64,000 nt of DNA from Dallia pectoralis. Lineage: Eukaryota > Chordata > Actinopteri > Esociformes > Umbridae. Every line of letters starts with the position of its first letter. Position 1 is the stretch's first letter. The DNA lies in assembly GCA_029465975.1 (NCBI GenBank), contig CM055757.1, positions 248,001 to 312,000 of the forward strand, written 5' to 3'. The notes beneath the pieces were generated by a model, which did no database searches, was not told the DNA's origin, and was given only the letters and a program-made list of their open reading frames with translations. The translations under genes and the position numbers were made by a program. Shown here piece by piece: positions 8,979-18,424 of this stretch.

Positions 8979-9489
8979 ATCTTTGACCTGTCAAAAACAA
9001 CAACGAAAAGAAGGAACACAAGTGGTGACCTAGTAGCCGAGAGAGGTGAGTATCCATGTAGGTAAATGCGTATCCCTAGTAGCAAGAGGATGATGATGAT
9101 AATAATAACTGTGTGCACTTTTTTCCCCGTCCTGTCATTTGCTCAACGACCTGTGTTCTGTGTGGAATTTTTTCCCTCCGTTTTACTTAAAAAAAAAAAA
9201 TAAAAAAAAAAAAAACGATTTTGGTTAAATCACTGTGTGTGTCTGTGTGTGACTGTGTGTGACTGTGTGTGACTGTGTGTGACTGTGTGTGACTGTGTGT
9301 GCCCAGTCTCTCACTCGGTGACTTGACTAGTCACTCAACTAACTAGTCACCAACTCACTCATGCCCCCATTTGTTCATTCACTCACTCACAAATCCACGA
9401 GGCCTGTGTCTGGCACTGAACGAGTGTTTCTCGACCCCTTCACTTTGTCCGAAATCAAAACTCTGCTTTCTCTTCAATTTACGCACAAG
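8979..9489 (+). repeat. U2 spacer S3
   Basis: Shares the CAACAACGAAAAG 3'-box variant with S2. The A run (9190-9214) is interrupted by one T. It has a long TGTGTGAC array (about 9232-9300) and ATGATGATAATAATAA where most copies read ATGATAATAACAA. Ends ACGCACAAG. Confidence 0.8.
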
Positions 9490-9536
9490 TTGCGGCTCGG
9501 AGAGTGGCCAGAGGAGGAGAGACGTGGTTCGAGTTT

Positions 9537-9621
9537 TCCACCTGTAGCCGAGCGGTGTATGGGGCACAGGTGGAGGAGCATTTAGTTCAATTTGTACCTC
9601 ATTTTTTTTGCGCGCGTGCGC
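9537..9621 (+). other. 5' UTR structured element of E4
   Basis: Stem-loop 1 (9537-9574) pairs TCCACCTGT with ACAGGTGGA. The mini-hairpin at 9610-9621 reads GCGCGCGTGCGC, one base shorter than in the other copies. Confidence 0.55.
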
Positions 9622-9649
9622 TCTGCTTTCTTTGTGGCATTTTTTTGAA

Positions 9650-11170
9650 ATGGCCAATTATGATGCATCGGTCCCTAGGACTGGAATTAAAAACACCCTG
9701 AGATTTGGGTGGAAGAAGGAGGACGAAGGGAGGATGCCGGTGGACACGTTTGGGAGGACGGTCCTGCTGGGGGCCCTGAAACTGAAGGTGCCGGAGATCA
9801 TGTGCATGCAGGGGAACGCGATGGTGGCATCCTATGACGTCACCTTTTATACAGAGAGGATGCATGACGAGGTGCTGGAGAGGGCAAAGGCGATTGCGGG
9901 CGAGAGGCCGATGTCATTCTTCCAGGTGACAAGTCTGTCCAAGACGAACTTCAGGATGATCACAGTCCATATGTTCAACCCTCACGTGTCGGACATGGCC
10001 TTGGCAGCGTTCCTGGAGCGGTATTGTGATGTGACGTCGGGGGCAAGGAACCAGTTGAACACGCTGGGCGTCTGGAATGGCCGCAGACAGTTCCAGGTGC
10101 TGCTGAGGCCAGACCAGGGAGGGATGGATGGTTTCAGGCACCCGCCGGCCCACTTCTCGCTGGGGTCGGATCGGGGCTACCTGTTCTACGCGAGGCAACC
10201 GCCCTTCTGCAAGAAGTGCATGGCCTACGGGCATGTGACGGCAGAGTGCGGAGCCAAGAAGTGCCGGTTCTGCCAAGGAATGGACCACGAGGCGAAGGAC
10301 TGCCGCGTGCCCAAGGAGTGCCACGGCTGCGGGAGCACGGGCCACCTGTTTCGCGAGTGCCCAACAAAACAGCGGTCCTACGCAGAGGCAGCAGGGAGGA
10401 AGGAGACGGGCGCCCCGGGGAGGGCCAAGGAAAGAAGGCCAGAAGAAGCTGTCCCTGGGCCGAGTGTGGCGGGCGCTGGGGGTGGAGAGAGAGAAGGAGC
10501 AGCGCCGGAGGTGAGGGCCGCGGTCCCCAAGGCACGGGCGGATGAGGCAGAAGCTGCATCCCTCACGTGCGTGGCGGCAATGAGGGAGATGGTGGAGGGC
10601 CTGCAGGTGGTGGCGGGAGCAGCTGAGGTGGCAACAACACCGGGTGCCGAGGCTGCCCCCTACACTGGGAAGAAGAAGCATGCAAAGCGGAAGGAGAGAG
10701 AAGCACAGGAAAGCGCAGGGAGCGCGGAAGGGGCAGGAAAGCGGGCGATGGGGGAGAAGGTCTGTGTGGGGGACGCGGCCCCCAGGCTAACGCAAGGCTC
10801 CATAACCTACAGCCAGTTGGAGGAGATGGACATTCTGACACAGGAGGTGGCTGCGACGCAAGGGGTGGTTGTAACCCCATCGGGGGGGCCACAGGAGAGT
10901 ATGGAAGGCCAGGAGGTCGCCACCACCATCCCGGCGTCCTGGGCATCAGACTTTGGGGGGGAGCTTCCCCCAGGAGAAGGGGGGTCAGGAGAGGGCCCGG
11001 GGTTACAGGGCGCGACCGTCTCCAACCCCATCCCGGCGTCCTGGGCATCGGACTCTGGGGGTGGGGGCAAGGGTGTGAGGTGTCCTTACTGTGTGAGGAG
11101 GGGCCCCTTTCGGACGGGGACGCACCTGTGCCCGGGGGGGCGGGTGGTTTCATTGCCCTGGAAGGAGTAA
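9650..11170 (+). CDS. ORF1 of E4, three-knuckle RNA-binding protein
   Basis: 506 aa from MANYDASVPRTGIKNTLRF. The N-terminal RRM-like region covers about residues 13-185 and includes SYDVTFYTER, ITVHMFNPHVSD, GVWNGRRQFQV and YLFYARQPPFC. Three CX2CX4HX4C knuckles lie at residues 187-200, 205-218 and 224-237, followed by RSYAEAAG. The linker is G/E/A-rich, with basic KKKHAKRK near residue 345, a QLEEMDILTQ motif and three ASWASD repeats. Its role is RNP formation and delivery of the RNA to the ORF2 protein. The last ~30 residues differ in character from E2, so the very C terminus may be frameshifted. One N-terminal domain only. Confidence 0.88.
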   Translation: MANYDASVPRTGIKNTLRFGWKKEDEGRMPVDTFGRTVLLGALKLKVPEIMCMQGNAMVASYDVTFYTERMHDEVLERAKAIAGERPMSFFQVTSLSKTNFRMITVHMFNPHVSDMALAAFLERYCDVTSGARNQLNTLGVWNGRRQFQVLLRPDQGGMDGFRHPPAHFSLGSDRGYLFYARQPPFCKKCMAYGHVTAECGAKKCRFCQGMDHEAKDCRVPKECHGCGSTGHLFRECPTKQRSYAEAAGRKETGAPGRAKERRPEEAVPGPSVAGAGGGEREGAAPEVRAAVPKARADEAEAASLTCVAAMREMVEGLQVVAGAAEVATTPGAEAAPYTGKKKHAKRKEREAQESAGSAEGAGKRAMGEKVCVGDAAPRLTQGSITYSQLEEMDILTQEVAATQGVVVTPSGGPQESMEGQEVATTIPASWASDFGGELPPGEGGSGEGPGLQGATVSNPIPASWASDSGGGGKGVRCPYCVRRGPFRTGTHLCPGGRVVSLPWKE

Positions 11171-11233
11171 GGGAGCGGGGGAGCATCAGGTGAGCCTCCT
11201 GTTTGTGTTGTTTTTTTTTTTGTTTCTTTATAA

Positions 11234-14200
11234 ATGGCTAAAACCACCTTTGTTAGTTTGAATGTCAGAGGGTTGAGGGAAAACTAAAAAGGAGGACGGT
11301 TTTGGGTTTTTAGAGGGGTTGGGTTTTGATGTTTGTTTTCTCCAGGAGGTTCACCTTAGGGATGGGGGGGATGTGAGTAGGTTCAGGAGAGAGTGGGACA
11401 AGGGGGAGTCAGTGTGGGGGATAGGGGGGGTTCACTCTTCAGGTGTAGGGATTTTGTTCGGGAATAGGGAGGTGAAGGTAGAGGGCACTTTTGTGGTAAT
11501 GCCGGGGAGGGTGTTGGGGGTGGATATCACATTAAGGGAGTGTAGGTATAGGTTAGTTGGGGTGTACGGGCCACAGTTGGCGGCGGACAGGAGGGAGATG
11601 GTGGACTGTCTGTCGCCGCTGTGTGCCACAAATAGACGTCTGGTAGTGGGGGGTGATTTCAATGTGGATTTAGGGGCGGGGGGAGATACCAGTGCAGGCG
11701 CCATCAAAAGGCTCATGGCTAGCCATGGGTTGGTGGATGGTGGCCTGCACTCAACCCCGGCGATGGCTGGTCCCACGTGGCGCAACTCCCGGGGGGTCGC
11801 GAGGAGGCTAGACTACATTTTTGTACCGAGGTCCTTGGGTCGGTTGTCTGGGCGGCTTTTGCCTGTGTTCTTCTCGGATCACGACGGGGTGCTCCTGCAG
11901 GTGGGCACTCCTGCTGGCCTCTTCGGTAGGGGGTACTGGATGTTGGACAAGCAGGTACTGGAGGAGCGAGCTTTTGTGGAAGCGTTCATTGACTTCTATC
12001 GGGGGCAGGAGGGTCTCAAGTCGATGTGTGAGGGGGTGTTGGAGTGGTGGGAACTAGTAAAGGATAGGGCGAGGAGGTTTATAATAGGGTATTGTAGGAG
12101 GGCAAAAAGGGAGGAGAGGCGGGAGATGGATCGGCTCCAAAGGTTGCTCGAACTGGAGTACGAGGCAGGCAACCTCGGCGGGTCGGTCAACTGGGAGCGA
12201 TCCACTGCCCTTAAGGCACAGCTCAGGAAGGTGCATGAGCAGAAGGCTCGCTCCTTCCTAGAGCAAGCCCATAGCGGTTTCATTGAACACAACGAGACTT
12301 GTTCCGCTGCGTTCTTTAAATCGGTTAGGGTCAGACAGGGTAGGAAGGTAATGTTCGGGGTTAGGGAAGAAAGGACAGGGAGTGTATTTAGGGAGCCGGA
12401 AGGAATGGTCCGGGTAACAACGGACCACTTCCGAGATTTCTTTCAGGAGAGGGTTGTAGACGTAGAGCAGGGAACTGTGTTTTTAGAACACTTGTCCCGG
12501 CGAGTGCCGGAGGACATTAGAGAGGCGATGGAGTCTCCGATCTCCCTTGGGGAGGTGGAGAGCGCTCTCAGGAGGATGGGTAAAGGGAAGGTCCCCGGGA
12601 TGGATGGGCTGCCGGCTGAGTTTTACCTCAAGTTTTGGGGTACACTTGGACCGGCCGTCCTTGAAGTCTTGAAGGCCATCCTCGAGACGGGGGTCCCGGG
12701 GAAGTCGATGGCCGTGGGCATCCTCTCACTTCTTTTCAAGAAGGGGGACGCCACGGACCTCGCCAACTGGCGACCGTTGACGATGCTGTGCGTAGATTAT
12801 AAGCTCTTGGCAAAAGTCCTAGCGGACAGACTGCGCACAGCCCTTCCCTACGTCGTCCATGAGGATCAGACGTGCGGGGTTGAGGGCCGCTCGATTAGAT
12901 GGAACCTGCAGTTGATCAGGGACTCCATCGCCTGGGTAGAAGATAGAGGGCTGCCGTTGATGGTAGCAGCGCTTGATCAGGCGAAAGCCTTTGATCGCGT
13001 GAATAGAACGTTTCTTTTCAGGGTGTTAGGTAGATTAGGTTTTGGGGAGAAGTTTATAGGATGGGTCCGTACTTTATACGTGGGAGCGGGGTGCCGGGTT
13101 AGCGTGAACGGCCACTTAGGTGACGTTCTTGACCTCTCGTCTGGGGTCAGGCAGGGATGCCCGCTCTCGGCCCTCCTCTTCGTTCTGTACATGGAGCCCC
13201 TGGCGGCTGCCATTAGGGCGGACGCAGGGGTGGAGGGTTTGCTGATTCCTGGAAGTGGCGGACTGCGTGTCAAGTTGACGCAGTACGCCGACGACACTTC
13301 CTTGCTATTATGCAAGGACTCGTGCCTGGTAAGGTCCCTTGCCATCATTGGGGACTTCACCCGAGCGTCTGGAGCGGTTCTGAACCACGCAAAGTCCTCC
13401 GTTAAGTATTTCGGGAGATGGCGTGGTAGAACGGATGTGCCCGGAGGGTTATCTCTCTGTGACGGGGCCCTGAAAGTTCTCGGGGTCCACTTTGAGAACT
13501 TCGGCTCTGCGGCGCTGAACTGGAACATGCGCATCGCAGCGGTGCAGAACAGATTGGCAATGTGGAAGGCTAGGTCACTGTCATTTATGGGCAAGGTCCT
13601 GGTCCTGAAGGTGGATGTCTTGCCATCTCTTTTGTATTTGGCATACATCTACCCACTGCCGGCGTGTCTGAGACGACCTCTTGTAAGGTTGGTGTTCCAG
13701 TTCATGTGGGGTGTCAGGTACGAGTGGGTCGCCAGGGCTCGCATGCTCTGCCCCATCGGGGAGGGAGGTAGGGGGGTACCACATTTCCCCCTCAAGCTCG
13801 ACTCGATCTTTGTTTCGTTTTTACTGTCGGAGCTCGCTCGTCCAGTGATACACCCGTCCGGTTACCTCCTGCGGGTGTTCTTCTCTTATCAAGCGAGAAG
13901 CATAATGGTGTGGTCCAACACGGGTCCTCGGGCGGAACAGCTGCCGTGGCACTTTGGTCACGCGGCCAAGTGGTTACGAGCGCACCCCGAGGTTGAAGTT
14001 GCCCGAGTAGGTTTGGATCACAGGCTCCTGTACGAGGAGGTCAGAAAGGGTGTGTGTCCGGGGCCCGTAGTGGGTATCCCGGCGGTGGTCTGGGAGGGAG
14101 TACAGGTGAAGGGTCTGGACAACAGGCTCAAGGACCTGAACTGGTTATGCCTCCACAAGTCCTTGCCGGTGCGCTCCATCATGTGCCGGCATGGCTTGTC

Positions 14201-14603
14201 GCGATCCCCGACCTGTCCGAGACAGGCGTGTGGCAGGGAGGAGACTTTGCGCCACGCTTTTTGGGACTGTGCTGTCGCCGGGGTGGTATGGGCGAGGGCA
14301 CAGGGGCTGTTAGGTAGGGTGAGAGGGGATTTTGTGTTGACATGGACACGGGTTGAGAAGGGTGTAGGGGGTGTGGGGGGCACGGATAGGGATAGGCTGT
14401 TGCTCTGGCTGATCATCAGCCTTTTCAAACAAGGGCTGTGGGACGCCAGACAGCAGCTGGTCAAGACAGGGAGAGATATAGGGGTGGAGGGAATGGTGAG
14501 GAGAGTGGAAGGGGAATTGAGGGCGAGAATGAAGAGAGAAGAGAGGAAGTGGGGACAGCACGCAGCTAGGGAGAGGTGGAAAGGGGGTCTAGGGCTAGTG
14601 TGA
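11234..14603 (+). pseudogene. ORF2 of E4: APE endonuclease plus reverse transcriptase, one frameshift
   Basis: The ATG at 11234 gives MAKTTFVSLNVRGLRE, then a stop, because two bases are missing near 11281 compared with E2. From about 11290 the frame is open to 14603. Endonuclease: CFLQEVHLRD, GVGILFGN, GGDFNVDLG (about 11650-11676), GPTWRNSRGVARRLDYIF and FFSDHDGVLL. RT: KVPGMDGLPAEFYLKFW, NWRPLTMLCVDYKLLAKVL, DQTCGVEGRSIRWN, motif A ALDQAKAFDRVNR, motif B GVRQGCPLSALLF, motif C YADD (13284-13295), LKVLGVHF. C-terminal cluster CPRQACGREETLRHAFWDC and basic tail. The enzyme would nick U2 and prime reverse transcription of the element 3' end. All catalytic motifs are visible; only the start is broken. 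Confidence 0.92.
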
Positions 14604-14999
14604 GCAGGTAGGTGGTAAGTGAGGGTTTTAGGTGTTAGGGTAAGAGTTTTTTGTTTTGGATATGGTTAGGGCTAAATAAGGGGGTTAAAGTGTGATGGGG
14701 GTGGGAAGATGCTCCCCTGTGTGTTTTGTTTTTGGGATTGTGTTGTATTTTGTTTTTTCATTGAAAAAGGAAATGTTTATTTTGCCGCCTCTTTGGGCAA
14801 AATACCTTTGGTTTCGGGAAAGGTCGAGCCTCTTTGAGGCCTCTTTGACTGTTTCGTTTTTGGGTTTGGTTTGGTTTCCCCGTTGGAAACGGTTCCTTTT
14901 GTACATGAAGTGATGGTGGGACTGGTGGTGGGTTATTGAATGTAAATTGTTTGTAAGTGCTGAAGATTGGATTTGTCAATAAACACATTTAATCATCAT
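14604..14999 (+). other. 3' UTR of E4
   Basis: 396 bp, no supported ORF. It has the GGTGGGAAGATGCTCCCCTG block also seen in E2, a GGCAAAATAC decamer, the GGTGGGACTGGTGGTGGG block, AATAAA at 14980-14985 and the TTTAATCATCAT tail. Confidence 0.75.
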
Positions 15000-15147
15000 C
15001 TGTTCTTATCAGTTTAATATCTGATATGTCCCCATCGGGGACTATACATATTAAATGGATTTTTCCAACAGGGAGTCGGAAGCGGGGCTTGCTCCGTCCG
15101 CTCCACGCATCGACTCGGTATTGCAGTACCTCCGAGAACGGTGCACC
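15000..15147 (+). ncRNA. U2 snRNA gene 3' fragment 4
   Basis: 148 bp. Stem IIb is one pair shorter on both sides (GTCCCC/GGGGAC) than in fragment 1, so pairing is kept. Otherwise the same nt 40-to-end fragment. Confidence 0.92.
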
Positions 15148-15348
15148 ATCTTTGACCTGTCAAAAACAACAACAAAAAGAAGGAACACAAGTGGTGACCT
15201 AGTAGCCGAGAGAGGTGAGTATCCATGTAGGTAAATGCGTATCCCTAGTAGCAAGAGGATGATAATAATAACTGTGTGCACTTTTTTTCCCCGTCCTGTC
15301 ATTTGCTCAACGACCTGTGTTCTGTGTGGAATTTTTCCCTCCGTTTTA

Positions 15349-15379
<31 letters not shown>

Positions 15380-15678
15380 TAGATTTTGGTTAAATCACTG
15401 TGTCTGTGTGTGACTGTGTGTGACTGTGTGTGACTGTGTGTGACTGTGTGTGTGACTGTGTGTGCCCAGTCTCTCACTCTGTGACTTGACTAGTCACTCA
15501 ACTAACTAGTCACCAACTCACTCATGCCCTCATTTGTTCATTCACTCACTCACAAATCCACGAGGCCTGTGTCTGGCACTGAACGAGTGTTTCTTCACTT
15601 TGTCCGAAATCAAAACTCTGGTTTCCCTTCACTTTGTCCGAAATCAAAACTCTGGTTTCTCTTCAATTTACGCACAAG
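15148..15678 (+). repeat. U2 spacer S4 with duplicated PSE-like segment
   Basis: Carries two tandem copies of the CTTCACTTTGTCCGAAATCA segment (about 15593-15624 and 15628-15661), where other spacers have one. The A run is at 15352-15379. Ends CGCACAAG before a 5'-truncated element. Confidence 0.8.
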
Positions 15679-17286
15679 TTTCAAAGTACATCCTCCGTCC
15701 AGTGGAAAGAAGAGCGGCTGGGACTGGGATAAGGAGACATGCTGTTGACAGAGTAAGGTGCCTGGCAGACATTGGGGTCTCGGCAACGGTTGGCCCGGAG
15801 GCAAGGGGCCCTGGGGAAGGGGGCCCGGAGGCAAGAGGCCCGGAGGAGGGGGCCCACAGTCGGGGGCCCGGAGCCTGGAGGCCCGGGCCGGGAGGAAAAT
15901 GAAGAACACCCTCCGGTTCCAGTGGCGGGGATTGGGAACGGACGAGGAGCCGTGGGACCGGGACCGTTTCGCCAGGGATATGCTCCTGGGGACGCTAAAG
16001 ACTGGACCGAGCGTGGTGAAGTGCCTGCAGGGGGCCTTTTGGAGGCATCATTTGAGGTGACCTTTTTTTTCTGGGGCTAAAATGGAGGAGGTGTTGAGAC
16101 AGATAGAGGAGGCGGGGATGGCGAGGCCTTATGGCCTCTTTCAAGTGACAGACATGTCAAGAGGGGGTTCAGGGTCCTAACGATCCACATGTACGATGCG
16201 GAGGTTGAAGACGCGACGGTGAAGGGGTTCCTGGCTGGGTGGTGTGAAGGTGGGGCCAGGACCCCGATATATCAGGGATAGGTACGGTTTCTGGACGGGG
16301 TCGGAGGCAGTACCAGGTTGGCCTTTGCCAGACCCTGCCGGGAAGGATGGGTACCGGCACTCCCGGCAATGTTTGCCATCGGTGGGGTGAGGGGGACACT
16401 CTACTATGCCCGCCAGCCGGAGTTCTGCAGGCGTGCATGAAGAGCGGGCACAGAGCGGCGGCGTGTGAGGGGCGGCGCCGCTGCCATAGGTGTGGGTCGG
16501 ACAAGCACCTGCCAACAGCTGTCCGGCCCCAAAGGCGTGCCACGAGTGTGGTGCGGAGGGCACTTAGTGCGGGAGTGCCCAAAGGAGGCGGTCCTACGCG
16601 GAGGCCGCTGGAGGAGAGGGGGCGAGAGGCAGGAGTGGGAGACAAGGGGGCCGGAGCCCCAAGAGCAAGCAGGGGAGCCCCAAGAGCAAGCAGGGGAGGA
16701 GCCCCAGGAGCAAGCGGGGAGGAGCCCCAGGAGCAAGCGGGTGAGGAGCCCCAGGAGGTGGTGCCCGTAGAGGGAGAGATGGAGGAGGAGGTGGATGATG
16801 ATGAGGAGGATGAAGATGGTGATGATGAGGAGGAGGAGGAGGAGGAGGAGGAGGAGGAAATGGACGAGGAAGATGAGGAGGATGAGGATGAAGAGGATGA
16901 CGATGAGGAGCGGGTTGAGGAGACGCCGCTGGGGGAGAGACCAATAGGAGGGGCTCTGGAGGAGGCCCGTGTCGGGCTGAGGGAGCTCGCTGACGGGATG
17001 CCAGCAGAGCCAAGGAGCCTGACCATGCCAAAAGAAAGAGGGTGCCAAGGGTCGGCACGGGGTTGAACAAGGGGTGAGTGGGGGCTTGAGGGGGTGTGTC
17101 CGGGGGATGGGGAGAAGGGAGCCAAGAGGGTGGTGGGGAGTGAGGGAGTCTGTGTCACTCAGGGGGTGGAGGGTTTCAAGTCCATGGACTTTGCGGACCC
17201 AATGACAGGAGAGGCGGGGTTGGGACCCCCAGGCATCTGCAGGGACTGAGAGGGCATTTGCCGGTGGGGGGACAGGAAGGACATGA
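15679..17286 (+). pseudogene. ORF1 of E5, truncated and multiply frameshifted
   Basis: Remains of a two-domain ORF1. An 80-bp piece of domain 1 is followed by a GPEARGP-type linker (about 15775-15895) and a second N-terminal domain beginning MKNTLRFQW (15899). The first breaks come at about 16030-16075. Knuckle residues are still readable in alternating frames (16420-16580). The acidic tract (16780-16920), PKERGCQG and the GTP-ASAGTERAF tail follow. Compared with E7 the differences are mainly one-base gains or losses, including in a T run and in G runs. No protein of useful length can be made. Confidence 0.82.
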
Positions 17287-17546
17287 AGGACTTGGGGGAG
17301 ATGGGGATTTGGTTTGTATGTGGGGTTTTGTTGGTAGTGATGGACTATGGCTTGTTGAAGGGTTGATGGGACTGTTTTGGGTGTAGAGGGTGGGTTTTGG
17401 GGAAGAGGTGTTTGGTTTTGTTGTTTTTTGGGTGGTATTGTTTGAAATGAGGATTTGGTTTTTTTCCCAAGTTGTGCCCGGTGCCTGTGTGGGCCACTGT
17501 ATGATATGTAAGCGTGTTTTTACGGGAAATAAAGACGTTTAACAAT
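17287..17546 (+). other. 3' UTR of E5
   Basis: G/T-rich. Same 3' UTR as E7 except a short insertion inside the GCCC...GGGC hairpin loop (about 17476-17494). AATAAA lies at 17528-17533. Confidence 0.65.
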
Positions 17547-17696
17547 CTGTTCTTATCAGTTTAATATCTGATATGTCCCCCATCGGGGGACTATACATAT
17601 TAAATGGATTTTTCCAACAGGGAGTCGGAAGCGGGGCTTGCTCCGTCCGCTCCACGCATCGACTCGGTATTGCAGTACCTCCGAGAACGGTGCACC
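17547..17696 (+). ncRNA. U2 snRNA gene 3' fragment 5
   Basis: 150-bp fragment identical in layout to fragment 1, with Sm-site variant ATTTTTCC. Confidence 0.93.
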
Positions 17697-18195
17697 ATCT
17701 TTGACCTGTCAAAAACAACAACAAAAAGAAGGAACACAAGTGGTGACCTAGTAGCCGAGAGAGGTGAGTATCCACGTAGGTAAATGCGTATCCCTAGTAG
17801 CAAGAGGATGATAATAACAACTGTGTGCACTTTTTTTCCCCGTCCTGTCATTTGCTCAACGACCTGTGTTCTGTGTGGAATTTTTTCCCTCCGTTTTACT
17901 TAAAAAAAAAAATAAAAAAATAAAAAATAAAATAGATTTTGGTTAAATCACTGTGTCTGTGTGTGTGTGACTGTGTGTGTGTGACTGTGTGTGTGTGACT
18001 GTGTGTGCCCAGTCTCTCACTCTGTGACTTGACTAGTCACTCAACTAACTAGTCACCAACTCACTCATGCCCTCATTTGTTCATTCACTCACTCACAAAT
18101 CCACGAGGCCTGTGCCTGGCACTGAACGAGTGTTTCTCGACCCCTTCACTTTGTCCGAAATCAAAACTCTGGTTTCTCTTCAATTTACGCACAAG
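17697..18195 (+). repeat. U2 spacer S5
   Basis: Short 3'-box type (ACAACAACAAAAAG). The A tract (17903-17934) is broken up by T residues. PSE-like motif at about 18144-18163. Ends ACGCACAAG. Confidence 0.8.
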
Positions 18196-18251
18196 TTTTA
18201 GTTGCGGCTCGAAGCGTTTACAGAGTGGGAGTGTTTTTGATTGGAGAGTTT

Positions 18252-18350
18252 TTCACCTGGTGTCGTGCGGTGTTTGGGGCACAGGTGAAGGGAGTCACGG
18301 GTGGGCGATTAGGTGTAGGGTTTGGTTTTTTTGTTTTGCGCGACGTGCGC
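18252..18350 (+). other. 5' UTR structured element of E6
   Basis: Stem-loop 1 (18252-18289) pairs TTCACCTG with CAGGTGAA around GTCGTGCGGTGTTTGGGGC. Mini-hairpin GCGC-GACGT-GCGC at 18338-18350. Confidence 0.58.
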
Positions 18351-18424
18351 TTTAGTTTTTTCCTGTCTCTGGTGTTTTGCGGGTTTTGTTTGGGCCGGGT
18401 GCGGGGCTTTGTAGAGCCGGCACC

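Larger units (their letters stand above)
9490..14999 (+). mobile_element. E4: best ORF1+ORF2 U2-specific non-LTR retrotransposon
   Basis: 5.5 kb, from the 5' TTGCGGCTCGGAG to a class A tail TTTAATCATCAT. ORF1 is open for 506 codons. ORF2 is open for 1094 codons after one early frameshift. It is the most nearly complete autonomous-type copy in the window and serves as the reference for E2, E14 and E18. Confidence 0.92.
15679..17546 (+). mobile_element. E5: 5'-truncated ORF1-only element
   Basis: Begins inside the first N-terminal domain of ORF1 (CAAAGTACATCCTCCG), lacks the 5' UTR, and ends AATAAAGACGTTTAACAAT at U2. It is nearly identical to E7 but carries many one-base indels. The join to CGCACAAG is at the same spacer position as full-length copies. 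Confidence 0.85.

Noticed and set aside
11234..14603. R2 or Utopia-type element with restriction-like endonuclease
   Set aside because: The endonuclease is APE type at the N terminus (GDFN, SDH motifs); no PD-(D/E)XK-like domain with CCHC is seen after the RT.
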